Assembly: GCF_000812665.2 (NCBI RefSeq)
Contig: NZ_CP014327.1
Span: 3,749,501-3,813,500 of the forward strand
Direction: 5' to 3'
DNA length: 64,000 nucleotides
Source: Falsihalocynthiibacter arcticus
GTDB lineage: Bacteria; Pseudomonadota; Alphaproteobacteria; Rhodobacterales; Rhodobacteraceae
How positions within the stretch are numbered: the stretch's first letter is position 1; each line of letters starts with the position of its first letter. A program made the translations under genes and the position numbers. The notes under the pieces are model-generated. The model worked only from the letters and a program-made list of their open reading frames with translations. It had not been told where the DNA came from and did not search any database. Positions 34,123-43,843 of this stretch are shown here, one piece after another.

Positions 34123-35361
34123 ATGTCTGTCACCTTGAAGTATGCCTATCTCAAACATCAAACCTGGCTGTATCGCCGCAACTACCCCAAACACCTGCAA
34201 CCTCACTTGGGACAAGCCCTCAAGCGGTCCCTCAAGACCTCCGATGCGCGAACAGCCAAAACACGGATAGCAGAGATCAATCAGAGCTATGCGGAGATCG
34301 TTTCACAAGCAGAGGCTCGACTAAGGGCAATCCCCGATCCGGATAATGCGCCGACAATCACAATCCCACAGCCCAAAATCGAACGCCTGCGCCTTCAAGG
34401 GCAAACCACGGTGGCGGATTTGGCTCAAACCTACCTTACCCAACGATCACAAGAGCTGAAGCCTGGCAGCTTCAAGTCGATCCGATTTAGTCTTGGGTTA
34501 CTGACCTCCCTCTTTGGCAACACGCGGATCGGGGATTTAAGCCCCACCAACGGTCAGGAATTCCTTGCGCTTCTGTCCCGCCTCAACCCTGACGTCACCA
34601 AGAGCACCACGCGCAAGGGCTTGGGGATACGCGACTTGGTGGCTCTTTCGACAACTTCCGACCGGACAATCGCGCCTCAAACCCAGCATCGGATTTGGAC
34701 CCAGACTTGCCATTTCTTGGATTGGGCGGTGCGGGAAGGTCATCTTGCAGAGCATGGCTTTGGCAAACTTGCGGTTCATTCCAAACCAACGGTTCAAAGC
34801 TATGCGGTGATGACAGATGCAGAGGTGGTGACTTTGTTGGGGGCCAATGATCCCCTACTCACGCCCCTCCTACATTTCTGCTTGCTCACAGGTATGCGGT
34901 CTGGGGAGGCTTGTGGGGTGATGGCGGAAGACCTGATCACCAAGGGCAATCTTGGGGTCTTTGCCAGGATCAGACCAAACGCCATCAGAGGGCTCAAATC
35001 CAAAGCAGCAGAACGTGAAATTCCGCTACACGATGGTCTTTTGGCTACCCTAGCCATGCTACCCAACGAAGGAGCCCTATTTCCAGGGGTTTCCGTGGAC
35101 AGGATCACCAAGAGGTTCTCGCTGTTAAGGCAAAGCACCGGAGCCACCCGCCCTGGCCTTGTATTCCACTCGACCCTCAAGTGGTTCATCACCCAATGCG
35201 AACGCACAGGGGTTCCCGAGCACTTCACCGCAAGTCTTGTGGGCCACCAATCGGCGCGTTCGGCCAACAGGCTGACCTATGGGCTTTACTCTGCGGGGAT
35301 AAGTGATTGCCAGAAACGGGAAATCGTTGATCAGGTCAGGTTGCCTGTGGGCGTGGTGTGA
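34123..35361 (+). CDS. Tyrosine recombinase of the small mobile-element family
   Basis: A 412-residue integrase; the N-terminus LKYAYLKHQTWLYRRNYPKHLQPHLGQALKRSLKT is the arm-binding type. The first catalytic Arg is in LLTGMRSGEACGV (about 257). The usual HxxR box reads FHSTLKWF, with Lys in place of the second Arg, followed by LVGHQSARSANRLTYGLYS with the His and a Tyr. The Lys substitution is unusual. The ATG at 34123 has an AGAAGG site and follows a GGGGGCCTATGCCCCC palindrome (34093-34108); the frame itself opens at 34057. Fragments of the same gene are found at 16304-16425, 40461-40817 and 50455-50575. Confidence 0.9.
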   Translation: MSVTLKYAYLKHQTWLYRRNYPKHLQPHLGQALKRSLKTSDARTAKTRIAEINQSYAEIVSQAEARLRAIPDPDNAPTITIPQPKIERLRLQGQTTVADLAQTYLTQRSQELKPGSFKSIRFSLGLLTSLFGNTRIGDLSPTNGQEFLALLSRLNPDVTKSTTRKGLGIRDLVALSTTSDRTIAPQTQHRIWTQTCHFLDWAVREGHLAEHGFGKLAVHSKPTVQSYAVMTDAEVVTLLGANDPLLTPLLHFCLLTGMRSGEACGVMAEDLITKGNLGVFARIRPNAIRGLKSKAAEREIPLHDGLLATLAMLPNEGALFPGVSVDRITKRFSLLRQSTGATRPGLVFHSTLKWFITQCERTGVPEHFTASLVGHQSARSANRLTYGLYSAGISDCQKREIVDQVRLPVGVV

Positions 35362-35619
35362 AATCGAAAAGCTGCTTTCCGTCCGGGTTCCTTCACGGGG
35401 GCTCGGGCGGGAAGGAAGGAGGTCGCGACACAGAACAAAACGAGCTGTTTTGCGTGAATGAAATAACTACGACAGTGAGGTTTCGAGCTCTCCCATTTTT
35501 GTTTTAGTAGGTACATGCTGGAGGAAAGTCACAAACGATCTTTCGAAAAGGTCATTTTTGAGCAATGGGTAATATAAGGGATAGAAAAATTGTAAATCAA
35601 ACTTGGGTTAAGAGTTTTC

Positions 35620-35985
35620 ATGGCAAAAAATAATTGGACGAATATCGAGCTTGAAGCTGCTGTAGGTACATATTTTCAAATGCTGGCGCTTGAGAAACGC
35701 GGCGAAAAATTCAATAAATCATATTTCATCAGGGAATTGCTAATGCGGCATCTCCCGAACAGAACCAGTGTAGACCACAGGATGCAAAACATCTCTCACG
35801 TACTGAACGAAAAGGGAGAGCTCTGGATCCAAGGCTATAAACCACTTCCAAATATTGGCCCTGGGATTCTACCGTTTTTGACACGATGCGTGGAGGAACA
35901 TCTCTCCCCTAAGACGGCTCCTCTACCATTGTATCCCACACCTAATGATGTAGCGAAATCTAGATTATTGCCTCCAACAGGCTAG
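35620..35985 (+). CDS. Restriction-endonuclease-like N-terminal domain protein
   Basis: A 121-residue protein. Residues 1-75, WTNIELEAAVGTYFQML through RTSVDHRMQNISHVLNEKGELWIQGYKPLPNIG, match the small N-terminal domain found in front of HNH or McrA-like restriction endonucleases. The nuclease part is absent: the protein stops about 45 residues later. It is either a stand-alone domain or a truncated restriction gene. It lies just after the element integrase and before another partial copy of the element. Confidence 0.6.
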   Translation: MAKNNWTNIELEAAVGTYFQMLALEKRGEKFNKSYFIRELLMRHLPNRTSVDHRMQNISHVLNEKGELWIQGYKPLPNIGPGILPFLTRCVEEHLSPKTAPLPLYPTPNDVAKSRLLPPTG

Positions 35986-36265
35986 TTGCAAGGCTCATAT
36001 GTGAATTCAGAAACTGTAAGGGTTAGATAACGCTTGCATTCTGTCAGGTATTTTGGACTTGTACTAACGGGTTTCATTGTTTTATCATTTCTGCTCGTTT
36101 TTGGAGTATGCGCGGATGTCCTCGTTTGACTGCAGCAAAAATCCTGTTCTGAACCAAGGCAACTGTAGAAAGTTTTTGCCTCTCCGGTGATAGCGGTCAT
36201 TCTCCGCGTTGCAGAATTATGGTAAGATGGGCTCGAAGCTGCCGCTCGCTGCTCCTCCGACGAAT

Positions 36266-36527
36266 GACGGCTATGTCTCACGGGCATCGAAACCCCGACC
36301 AACCATCGACAAAAACTGAGCAACATCAGGCTTCTATATAAAAAACCTCATGGAGATTAATAAGATACTCTCGACCTTTACCCTCCTCACCCTTGGAAGC
36401 ACCGCCTTCCGCCTTGGCCTCAATTGGGGCCTCAAGACCAAAACCGACTATCGCATAAGTGTCCCGCAAATCCTCGTGGGAGCCTTGATTGTGCTGGCGG
36501 GACTTCCTGACATCCTCAAGCCGACTT
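36266..36527 (+). pseudogene. Partial copy of the element leader and membrane-protein gene
   Basis: Sequence from the GGGCATCGAAACCCCGACC leader through about 50 codons of the 78-residue membrane-protein gene repeats 33500-33740. The start codon is lost (TTAATAAGATACTCTCGACC instead of TATATAGATGCTCTCGACC). After CTCAAGCC the match ends and unrelated DNA follows. It is a dead end-fragment of a further element copy. Confidence 0.85.
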
Positions 36528-36695
36528 TGGTAGATCGACCAAACACTGCGGCGCAGCTTTCGCATTGCTGCCATTCATGTATTTTGCAGCATTTTTTCGC
36601 CACAAATGGGGGGCAGCGGGACGTTGCGGGCCTTTTGTGGCCAACGGCCCAACACGTCGCGGAGAATTCGAAAATCTCCAATCAAGAGCCTCAAT

Positions 36696-37589
36696 TCAAA
36701 ACGTCGCGGCCCTTCCATCTCGGGGAAAATACTCACCAAGAAACTTCATAAACTTGCGCACTCTCGGTTCTTGGTAAGCCTCCCTTGAAGCCACAAGCCA
36801 GAGCCCGCTGGTCAGGTCGTCAGTTGTGAAGCACATAACGAGATCGGGCAACGGATCGCCCTCAACGCAAGGAAGAACTCCGACGGCTACTTCTGTCCGA
36901 AGAGAGGCCGACATGGTTATTACTGAATCTACTGTGCTGACGATCTTTGATCTGTCTACATGTTGATCCAGCCAATTTAGGAGCTTCACGCCTTTTACCA
37001 TTGCTTCAGGGTAGCTCAGAACCGGGTGATCTCTTAAATCATCTATCGATCGCGGCATCCCGTTCGCCGCCAGATAGGCCTTGCTGCAATAAATGCCCCA
37101 CCTGACGTGCGGAAGCCTTCTGACGATTAGGGTATCGCCCTCGATGTTGTCGGCGGCACGGATTGCAATATCCGCTTCACCACTTTCCAAAGATACATAT
37201 TGTTCGGACGCATTTGTCTCAAAATGGGTGTTCGGATTGTGCTTTCGGAATTCCGAAATCAACGGAAGCACCCAGTGGGTCATGCTGGAGTGTGCCGCGG
37301 TGACCCGTATTGTCCCGACTGATGCCCGCCTTAGATGACTTGCCCGAGTCAGAACCTGATCCACGGCGTTCTCCATGCCCGCAGCAACGTCAAACAATGC
37401 GCTTCCCTGAGCGGTCAATGCGTAGCCCCGCGTGTTACGTTCAAACAAGGTCAGCCCCAAAGCTGTCTCAAGCGCATGCATGCGTCTGCCGACAGTCGTC
37501 TGGTTGATGTTCAATTTCCCCGAAGCCGCCAAGGTAGAGCCTTCTCGCGCAACAGCAAGGAAGATGCGTATGTCGTTCCAGTCGAGCAT
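36696..37589 (-). CDS. LysR-family transcriptional regulator
   Basis: A 297-residue LysR protein starting MLDWNDIRIFLAVAREGSTLAASGKLNINQTTVGRRMHALE, with the winged helix-turn-helix in the first 60 residues and an effector domain after about residue 90. The ATG at 37589 is used because it matches the family start; the frame is open a further 24 codons. It is divergent from the sulfotransferase gene across about 120 bases and may control it. Confidence 0.9.
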   Translation of the reverse strand: MLDWNDIRIFLAVAREGSTLAASGKLNINQTTVGRRMHALETALGLTLFERNTRGYALTAQGSALFDVAAGMENAVDQVLTRASHLRRASVGTIRVTAAHSSMTHWVLPLISEFRKHNPNTHFETNASEQYVSLESGEADIAIRAADNIEGDTLIVRRLPHVRWGIYCSKAYLAANGMPRSIDDLRDHPVLSYPEAMVKGVKLLNWLDQHVDRSKIVSTVDSVITMSASLRTEVAVGVLPCVEGDPLPDLVMCFTTDDLTSGLWLVASREAYQEPRVRKFMKFLGEYFPRDGRAATF

Positions 37590-37711
37590 TGTTTCGCCCC
37601 CCTGAGGGCATTCTGCACGAGTGCCTAACCACTCTGCAAGTCCAGAGATACCCACGACCACGGGCGGCGTTCATATTCTTTAGGCAACACAATCAACAGA
37701 GGAGATTAGAA

Positions 37712-38605
37712 ATGAACGCCTTACCCGCCAAAACCCGCGAAATGCACAACCACCATATGGACAGTTCGGTCTGGAACGATATCGATTTCCGTAACGATGA
37801 CATCGTAATAGCGACCTATGCAAAGTCGGGCACATCCTGGATGCAGCAAATCGTAAGCCAGTTGATCTTTCAGGGTCAGACGGACTTGCCCGTCTCGGAA
37901 ATGTCGCCATGGGTTGATCTTCGCGTGCCACCGAAAGAGGTTAAACTTCCGGAAATTGCCGCACAGACCCACCGCCGGTTTCTAAAAACCCATTTGCCGG
38001 TTGATGCTTTGGTCTTCTCGGAAAAAGCCAAGTATATCTATGTCGGGCGGGATGCACGGGATGTCATCTGGTCATTACACAACCACCATTCGAACGCGAA
38101 CGAGGCGTGGTATGACGCGTTGAACAACACGCCGGGGCGCGTCGGCCCAGAGATCGGCAGGCCACCTGAAAGTCCCGTCGAGTATTTTGCCCAATGGCTG
38201 GACAATGACGGCGCGCCGTTCTGGCCCTATTGGGAGAATGTCCGCAGCTGGTGGGAACTGCGCGATCATGCCAACGTGAAACTCATCCACTTTGCAGATC
38301 TCAAGCATGATCTGCCTGGCCAGATTGCCAAGATAACCGCATTTCTCGACATCGAGGTGACGCCCAATACGATGGAGAAAATCCTGCATCATTGTTCATT
38401 CGACTACATGAAAAACCATGCAGCAGCTTCTGTACCACTGGGGGGTGCGTTCTGGGATGGCGGTGCTAAAACATTTATTCACAAAGGTACAAACGGACGC
38501 TGGAGAGACATACTGCCACGGGCGACAAGCGAACGTTATGAGCATACTGCTGCCGCGGAGCTTGGTGAGCCTTGTGCCAACTGGCTTAAAAACGGCGCGT
38601 TGTAA
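37712..38605 (+). CDS. Sulfotransferase family protein
   Basis: A 297-residue cytosolic-type sulfotransferase that would transfer a sulfuryl group from PAPS. The 5'-phosphosulfate loop is TYAKSGTSWMQQI (about 38-50), the 3'-phosphate-binding segment is YIYVGRDARDVIWSLHNH (about 109-126), and the C-terminal loop is HKGTNGRWRDIL. The catalytic His is probably in RFLKTHLP (about 96). The ATG at 37712 has a GAGGAGA site, better than the upstream frame start. Acceptor unknown. Confidence 0.88.
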   Translation: MNALPAKTREMHNHHMDSSVWNDIDFRNDDIVIATYAKSGTSWMQQIVSQLIFQGQTDLPVSEMSPWVDLRVPPKEVKLPEIAAQTHRRFLKTHLPVDALVFSEKAKYIYVGRDARDVIWSLHNHHSNANEAWYDALNNTPGRVGPEIGRPPESPVEYFAQWLDNDGAPFWPYWENVRSWWELRDHANVKLIHFADLKHDLPGQIAKITAFLDIEVTPNTMEKILHHCSFDYMKNHAAASVPLGGAFWDGGAKTFIHKGTNGRWRDILPRATSERYEHTAAAELGEPCANWLKNGAL

Positions 38606-38666
38606 GCCTTGGTCGGGTGCGGCGGGCAGAACCGCCGCTACCATTCAAAAAGGATTTAATCACCCA

Positions 38667-39020
38667 ATGGCACATTCATTTATCAGCTCAATTTCATTGG
38701 CCACCGCCCTCACCCTCGGTCCTTTTCAGATTGCCACTGCTCAGGAAGCAATAATGATCGTCCAGCATCAAGTTGCTGACTATGAGGAATGGAAATCCGT
38801 GTTCGATGACGCCCTAGCCACGCGGCAAAGCGTCGGCGAAACTGCATATAGAGTTTTAGTAGATCCGGCTGACAGCAATTCCGTGACTGTCATTTTTCAA
38901 TGGGATACCGTTGAACGCGCTCAGATATTCGCCGCGGATCCCATTCTCGAAAACGGAATGCAAGGTGCCGGAGTAACCTCTAAGCCACAATTCAACTTCT
39001 TTAAGATTTCGGATGGCTGA
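38667..39020 (+). CDS. Exported antibiotic biosynthesis monooxygenase-like protein
   Basis: A 117-residue protein with a likely signal peptide (ISSISLATALTLGPFQIATAQ, cleavage after about residue 25). The mature part, IMIVQHQVADYEEWKSVFDDALATRQ through VTVIFQWDTVERAQIFAADPILENGM, fits the dimeric ferredoxin-like barrel of ABM-type proteins. Function unknown, probably periplasmic. The start at 38667 is chosen because it gives the signal peptide; the frame is open far upstream within the sulfotransferase gene. It lies 61 bases after that gene. Confidence 0.7.
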   Translation: MAHSFISSISLATALTLGPFQIATAQEAIMIVQHQVADYEEWKSVFDDALATRQSVGETAYRVLVDPADSNSVTVIFQWDTVERAQIFAADPILENGMQGAGVTSKPQFNFFKISDG

Positions 39021-39192
39021 GAAACGCTAGCGGAAGGGCATCTCTAAATTTAGGGGGGGGATATGGGCATTCTGTTGGGAGGTATGGATTTTCCAATGTT
39101 TCTGGCCCGCAAAGATGCGTGAAGATGCGTGAAGATTTCTCGGACGGCGTAGCGTTTCAAGCAGCGGATGATCTCATTTTTGCTTTTGCCGA

Positions 39193-40093
39193 CTAGCGCT
39201 TCTTACGAAGCCTCAGCTGAGTCAGGCCAACGCCAGACAGGATGATCCCTGCACCTATGTAGGTGCTGAAACTCAGGGTTTCGTTCAGCAGAATGACTCC
39301 CAGAAGAATAGCCCAGAGAGGTACGATGTAGGCCACGAGGCTCATGAATATGGGGCCCGCGGATCGGATCAGCACTACGCGCAGCAGAAAGGCCAAACCA
39401 GTAGGGAGTATACCGGCGTAGAGCAGCGCCCATGTCGCCCGCTCACTGGTGATCTCTGGCATTCCTTCCAGCAGGAGCGCGATCGGCGTCAGTGCAATCG
39501 TTCCCGCCGTTAGCATTCCCGCAGTGAATGCCATTGGAGGGATCGGCGGCGCGCGGCGGATCAGAATGGCACCGACCGAATAGCAGAGCGCCGCCAATCT
39601 TTGCCACAACAGTGCCGCCTGAGACTTGTCCAGCCAAAACCTCAGGCAGGATCAGAACCAGAAGTCCCACGAACCCAAGGATGACGCCCGCGATCCGGCG
39701 CGGACCTATCTGTTCGTCCGGAACGAAGATATACGCAAGGAGCAGCACGAATATAGGGGAAGTGCCCATTGTGATACCAGCAAAGGCTGAGGGTACTCGC
39801 TGTATCCCCCAGGCCAGAAGGCTGAATGGCAAAGCGAAGTTCAAAATCCCCAAAAGCAGGATGAAGCACAGGGCTTTTGGGTTGTTGATCGCCAGATCTG
39901 CCGGACGAGTGACGGCGACGACGGCCAGAAGCGCCAGCGCGCCGATACCGATGCGGCCAGCAGCGACGGTGAAGGGACCGTATTGCTCTAACGCCACAGC
40001 CATTGACATGAACGCGCCTCCCCACACGAAGCTGAGGAACAAAAGGACCGCCCAGTTTCGGGAGGCGGGTGAATTGTGGACGGCTTCTGTCAT
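39193..40093 (-). pseudogene. EamA-family (DMT) transporter gene with frameshift
   Basis: The first frame, from ATG 40093, reads as a DMT transporter (WAVLLFLSFVWGGAFMSMAVALEQYGPFTVAAGRIGIGALALL) with about five membrane helices to KIGGAL near 39590. The second half, ALCYSVGAILIRR to the end at 39193, is in a shifted frame. One base has been gained, or two lost, near 39590-39600. Together they give the standard ten-helix EamA protein of about 300 residues. In its present state it is broken. Confidence 0.85.
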
Positions 40094-40270
40094 TTCTTGG
40101 CAATCGGTTGGTGATTGTTGTCCTTATAATCCTTTTGCATGTCAGCTGCCAGCCCCGGCATTCTGGGCTGTGCCCTTTTCTACCAAACTGTGCCCATTGC
40201 AGCATCGCTTCCGCGCCATCACCCACATCTATCTAGACAGACAGCCTTAAAACTTTATAGATGGGGCCAA

Positions 40271-40382
40271 TCTTGGATCCTGTACAGGCCGACCTCAAAG
40301 CGTCCATCGGGGCGGTCAAACTCAAAGAGGTTGCTTTGGCTGATCTCCGTCGCGAAGGCGCCCTCCTCCAAGCATTCGCGTA
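40271..40382 (+). pseudogene. Fragment of the second integrase (31158 type)
   Basis: About 110 bases (GATCCTGTACAGGCCGACC to GCCCTCCTCC) match 31657-31745 within the integrase gene at 31158, with a few substitutions. Only an internal piece is left. Confidence 0.8.
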
Positions 40383-40460
40383 CTAATGAGTAATACGACT
40401 AAGCGTTTATTCGCTAGGCCCTTTGGGCTGTCTGGGGCACAACTGGGGCACAAACCATGC

Positions 40461-40817
40461 TTAGCGGAGATCAATCAGAGCTATGCGGAAATCGTTGCAC
40501 AAGCAGAGGCACGACTGAGGGCAAACCCTGATCTGGGTAGTCCGCCAACAATCACAATTCCACAGCTCAAACTTGAAAGGCTGACAATCCAGGGGCAAAT
40601 CACGATGGCGGATTTGGCTCAAACCTACCTCACCCAACGATCACAAGAGCTTAAGCCTGGCAGCTTCAAGTCGATCCGTTTCAGTCTCGGACTGCTGACC
40701 TCCCTCTTTGGCAGCAAGAGGATTGGGGATTTAAGCCTCTCCAACGTTCAAGAATTCCTCGCTCTTCTGTCCTGCCTCAACCCTGATGTCACCAAGAGCA
40801 CCGCACGCAAGGTGATC
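40461..40817 (+). pseudogene. Fragment of the element integrase (34123 type)
   Basis: A 119-codon piece, AEINQSYAEIVAQAEARLRANPDLG through LSCLNPDVTKSTARK, equals residues 49-168 of the integrase at 34123-35361 at roughly 85-90% identity. Both the arm-binding N-terminus and the catalytic domain are missing. The match ends near a CGCAAGG junction, after which unrelated DNA follows. Confidence 0.85.
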
Positions 40818-40945
40818 TTGAGGCACATGATCGTCAATCGAGAACTCATAAAACAACGAGCCTTGCGCCTCTTGCTTCGGTCCTAACATCGTCAATCTCC
40901 CGCATTTACAGGTAAATTGAATCAGTGATAGCACTTCAAATCAAC

Positions 40946-40970
40946 AAGAGTTTTTCAACAAAATTGACTT
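40946..40970. repeat. MITE-type half-site
   Basis: AAGAGTTTTTCAACAAAATT resembles the terminal repeat of the 168-bp MITE-like elements. No second end is found nearby. Confidence 0.4.
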
Positions 40971-41093
40971 CAACAAGGGTTTGCTTGACCCCATTTGAGA
41001 ACGCTACAAGAAATTTCTTATCGCCGCTCTTTTGGTCTGCCCATAAAACTGATAAATCACTCATATTGCGTATATGCACTTTGGAGGCGGAAC

Positions 41094-41717
41094 ATGGAAC
41101 GTGTGAATTTCACCCAGATGAAAGATGGCACGAAGGAAGAATATGAATTCCTGACGGCTCACGAGATCGACTATACCAAAGGTACTGCGGACCGATTGAT
41201 GCACGCTCTTGAGCATCTTGATGAGGGCCTTTCGGGATATCAAATCACCCGCTTAGGGCATTCGGCGCAAGCTGCGACCCGCGCTTGGCGCGATGGGGCG
41301 GACATCGATTGGGTCGTATCTACACTTCTGCATGACATTGGGGATATTTTTGCACCGTACAATCATGATGAATATGCCGCGACCATCCTGAAGCCGTTCG
41401 TGCGCGAGCAATGCCGCTGGTGCGTCGAAACCCATGGTGATTTTCAGATGCTGTATTATGGGCAACATCTCGAAGGATTCGATCAGAACAAGCGTGAACG
41501 TCATCGGGGTGCTAAATATTTCGACGACTGTGCGGAGTTCTGTGAACGATGGGACCAGACCAGTTTTGACCCTGATTATGACACGCTGCCGCTCTCATTT
41601 TTTGCGCCTATGGTGCGAGACGTGTTCGCACGGAAACCCTACGATCCAGAGGTCATGCAGGCCGCGGACCAACCTCTGACAGTGCCACAAACCGCAGCTG
41701 AACGTGCGGTTAAATAG
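41094..41717 (+). CDS. HD-domain protein (PhnZ/MIOX-like)
   Basis: A 207-residue HD-domain protein. Metal ligands are H in RLGHSAQAATRAW (about 56), HD in STLLHDIGDI (about 80-81), H in YNHDEYAA (about 91) and H in CVETHGDF (about 110). The extra histidines and spacing resemble PhnZ-like, mixed-valent diiron oxygenases as well as phosphohydrolases, so the reaction is open. The ATG has an excellent TTGGAGGCGG site; the frame starts upstream without one. No operon partner is seen. Confidence 0.85.
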   Translation: MERVNFTQMKDGTKEEYEFLTAHEIDYTKGTADRLMHALEHLDEGLSGYQITRLGHSAQAATRAWRDGADIDWVVSTLLHDIGDIFAPYNHDEYAATILKPFVREQCRWCVETHGDFQMLYYGQHLEGFDQNKRERHRGAKYFDDCAEFCERWDQTSFDPDYDTLPLSFFAPMVRDVFARKPYDPEVMQAADQPLTVPQTAAERAVK

Positions 41718-41950
41718 TCCCTCTTCAGGCTTTGAATATATCCTTTCAAGGTGGACCTCGTGCGGGTTCATGGCAATAGGCAGAAGTGCCAAGGTCAAGA
41801 CCTATCCCAAGCGGCTACCGCAGCATCGAACGGCAGCAACGAGTCCACTTTGACTGATGCTGCCGTTGTACAAATGTCTGCTATGCGTTCGATGAAAGCT
41901 GATCAGTTTAAAATCGTTTCCATTGCCCCCTCTACCAATACTGGCAGACC

Positions 41951-43003
41951 CTAATTGGCGGGCACGATACTCGGCATCTCGTATGCCTTGAACGCTTCAA
42001 CGTCAGGGCGGTAGGCGCGAAGTAGAAAGCTCCAGCCATCGTCGGGGGTTGCAACGTAATTGGGGGCCAACTTCCGGCAATCTTCGGCGCCAAAGGCTAC
42101 CTTGAAAGAACCATCATCGTTGGTGGTGACACCGCGGCTGGAACTCACGATGTTATCTGTATTGGTCATCAGATATTTTTCGGGTCCGTACATCGTGATC
42201 GAATAAAACGCTTTGACTTCAACTTTGGGAAAAGTCGCCGTGTAGCACGTTCCGCCCTTGGCGTCCTTGGGACCACCACTGGCGTACATGGCGTTCTCGT
42301 TGGCCGAAAGGCCCCATGCGCCAGCCGTGACATAGGTGAAAAATTGCCAGTCCTTGACGTCCTCAACACGTTTCACCATCGCACCGAATGAGTTCGGGAG
42401 TTTGGAATACTGAACCAACAGGGCATTGCGCACTGTCGTAAGCGTTTTCTGGTCAACATCGGGTAGCTTACCGCCTGTCGCCGCGCCGGTGATCTTGTAT
42501 TTCGGCTGATACTCTTTCGTTATCTTTGCAACGTCTTCCGCTGTGCCGTCGGTTCCCATTCGGACACCAACCGCAACAAAATCTGTGGCAAAGTCACTGG
42601 CCCTATAGGTCTGTGTGCCACCGCCATAGACGTAAAATGGCGTCATGTGATCTTCGGTGATGATCTGGGTCGCAATGAAACGGTCCCCCACCTCCGGCAA
42701 TTCCAGCGTAAAGCCATCTTTGGCGTTCACCACGGCGATTGAATAGACCGTATCGAGGTTCGGCGACACGACCCAATGGTCGGCGGCTTTGGTCAGTCCT
42801 TGAAAGTTGAAAAACTCGTTCATGCTCGAGCGGCCAAGGAAGTCCGCAAAGAACGAGTTGCTTTCCGCGTTGATGTATTCGGCGGGGCTCATGCCGTAAT
42901 CCCTTGGATTGGTTGCCCATTTCGAGCTGTCGATATCTGGAATTTCTGCGGCGGCGGCACCGGCAATTGCAGCGAATACGGCGGATGTCAGGAGAGTTTT
43001 CAT
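41951..43003 (-). CDS. Secreted DUF1254/DUF1214-type protein
   Basis: A 350-residue protein with a signal peptide (MKTLLTSAVFAAIAGAAAA, residues 1-19). The mature part contains VVSPNLDTVYSIAVVNAKDGFTLELPEVGDRF (DUF1254) and a C-terminal DUF1214-like region FYSITMYGPEKYLMTNTDN and WSFLLRAYRP. Exported to the periplasm. Proteins with both domains are common in marine bacteria, but their role is unknown. Small cysteine pair (CYTAT...EDCRKL) may form a disulfide. Confidence 0.88.
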   Translation of the reverse strand: MKTLLTSAVFAAIAGAAAAEIPDIDSSKWATNPRDYGMSPAEYINAESNSFFADFLGRSSMNEFFNFQGLTKAADHWVVSPNLDTVYSIAVVNAKDGFTLELPEVGDRFIATQIITEDHMTPFYVYGGGTQTYRASDFATDFVAVGVRMGTDGTAEDVAKITKEYQPKYKITGAATGGKLPDVDQKTLTTVRNALLVQYSKLPNSFGAMVKRVEDVKDWQFFTYVTAGAWGLSANENAMYASGGPKDAKGGTCYTATFPKVEVKAFYSITMYGPEKYLMTNTDNIVSSSRGVTTNDDGSFKVAFGAEDCRKLAPNYVATPDDGWSFLLRAYRPDVEAFKAYEMPSIVPAN

Positions 43004-43333
43004 TGTGAATAACCTTTGGCTTAATGTTATTAATGCTAGGTGGAGGAGAGTCGTCCCTCAGAGTCAATTGGTCACGTGCTCATAAGCTGGTGGCTTCCAA
43101 TCTCCAATTGACGCTTCTGCCGTAGTGGTGCCCTGAGCGGGAACCGCCGGCGCAAAGAAGTCAGCGGATATCACAACCGCAGCAAATCTGAGTTTTGATA
43201 AGCACGCGGTAAATATCCCATTAGATTTCTTTTTACTAAATATTCTTCGCAAACACGCGGGTCAAGTGCATAGAGGAGGCTCCAGCCTCTACGAACGACC
43301 GCTTCCGACAGTCCGTGTCGAAAGGCCCAAATT
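43004..43333. other. Gene-free stretch
   Basis: About 330 bases with no firm gene. A 62-codon minus-strand frame (43064-43252) contains an export-signal-like segment but lacks a ribosome binding site; it may be the remnant of a gene related to the DUF1254 protein. Confidence 0.35.
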
Positions 43334-43447
43334 TTAGATTTCAATAGCTTCAGCGATAGCGAACGCGTCTTCGAGCTCGCCTCCCAAATATCGAACGGTG
43401 CTGTCCATTTTCGTATGCCCCAGCAGAAGTTGAACGGCGCGCAGGTC
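43334..43447 (-). pseudogene. Integrase C-terminal tail (part of a mosaic)
   Basis: The last 37 codons of this frame, DLRAVQLLLGHTKMDSTVRYLGGELEDAFAIAEAI, match the C-terminal box of XerC-like integrases, including the GHT and Tyr motif. It is fused in frame to the AAA+ fragment upstream. Nothing else of the integrase remains. Confidence 0.85.
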
Positions 43448-43843
43448 ATGCCTTGTCCCAAGTCCGCGCAATACCTCGTGTTGTAGTTCGTCTCCAAGTG
43501 CCTGTTGTGCTTCGGGCAAGCTGTCACGCAGCAACCGAGTTCCGGTGGATGCTTGATGATCAAAGCTCGGCGTTTCCAGCCGGATGATCTTACACCGATC
43601 CAGAAAGGCGGTAGGCATCCGGTCGATTGAGTTGGTGGTTATGATCCAGCGCACTCCAGTCAGATTGAAAGGGATTTGATAAAACGGGCATACCCAGGCG
43701 CGGGCTGTTGTCGGTTCAATCATGCTTTTCAGCACTTCGAAAGCGCGGGGCAGTCTACTGCCGCTACTGGTCATTACTTGATCGGGGATTTTGTCGACCT
43801 CAACTAGGATTACCAGTGGGTTCGCGATCCGATCATGCAACAT
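43448..43843 (-). pseudogene. Fragment of the island-type AAA+ ATPase (mosaic)
   Basis: The segment from DRIANPLVILVEVDKIPDQV to LLRDSLPEAQQALGDEL matches residues about 230-345 of the AAA+ protein encoded at 4700-5845 at roughly 70-75% identity. The Walker B acidic pair is altered (DE to VE) and Walker A is missing, so it cannot be active. Its divergence from the 4700 gene shows that it came from a related but different element. Confidence 0.85.

Noticed and set aside
39100-39145. Tandem GATGCGTGAA repeats between two genes.
   Set aside because: Only two short copies; probably slippage, not a functional array.
43064-43252. A 62-codon minus-strand frame with an export-signal-like part.
   Set aside because: No ribosome binding site and no partner domain; kept only as a possible gene remnant.
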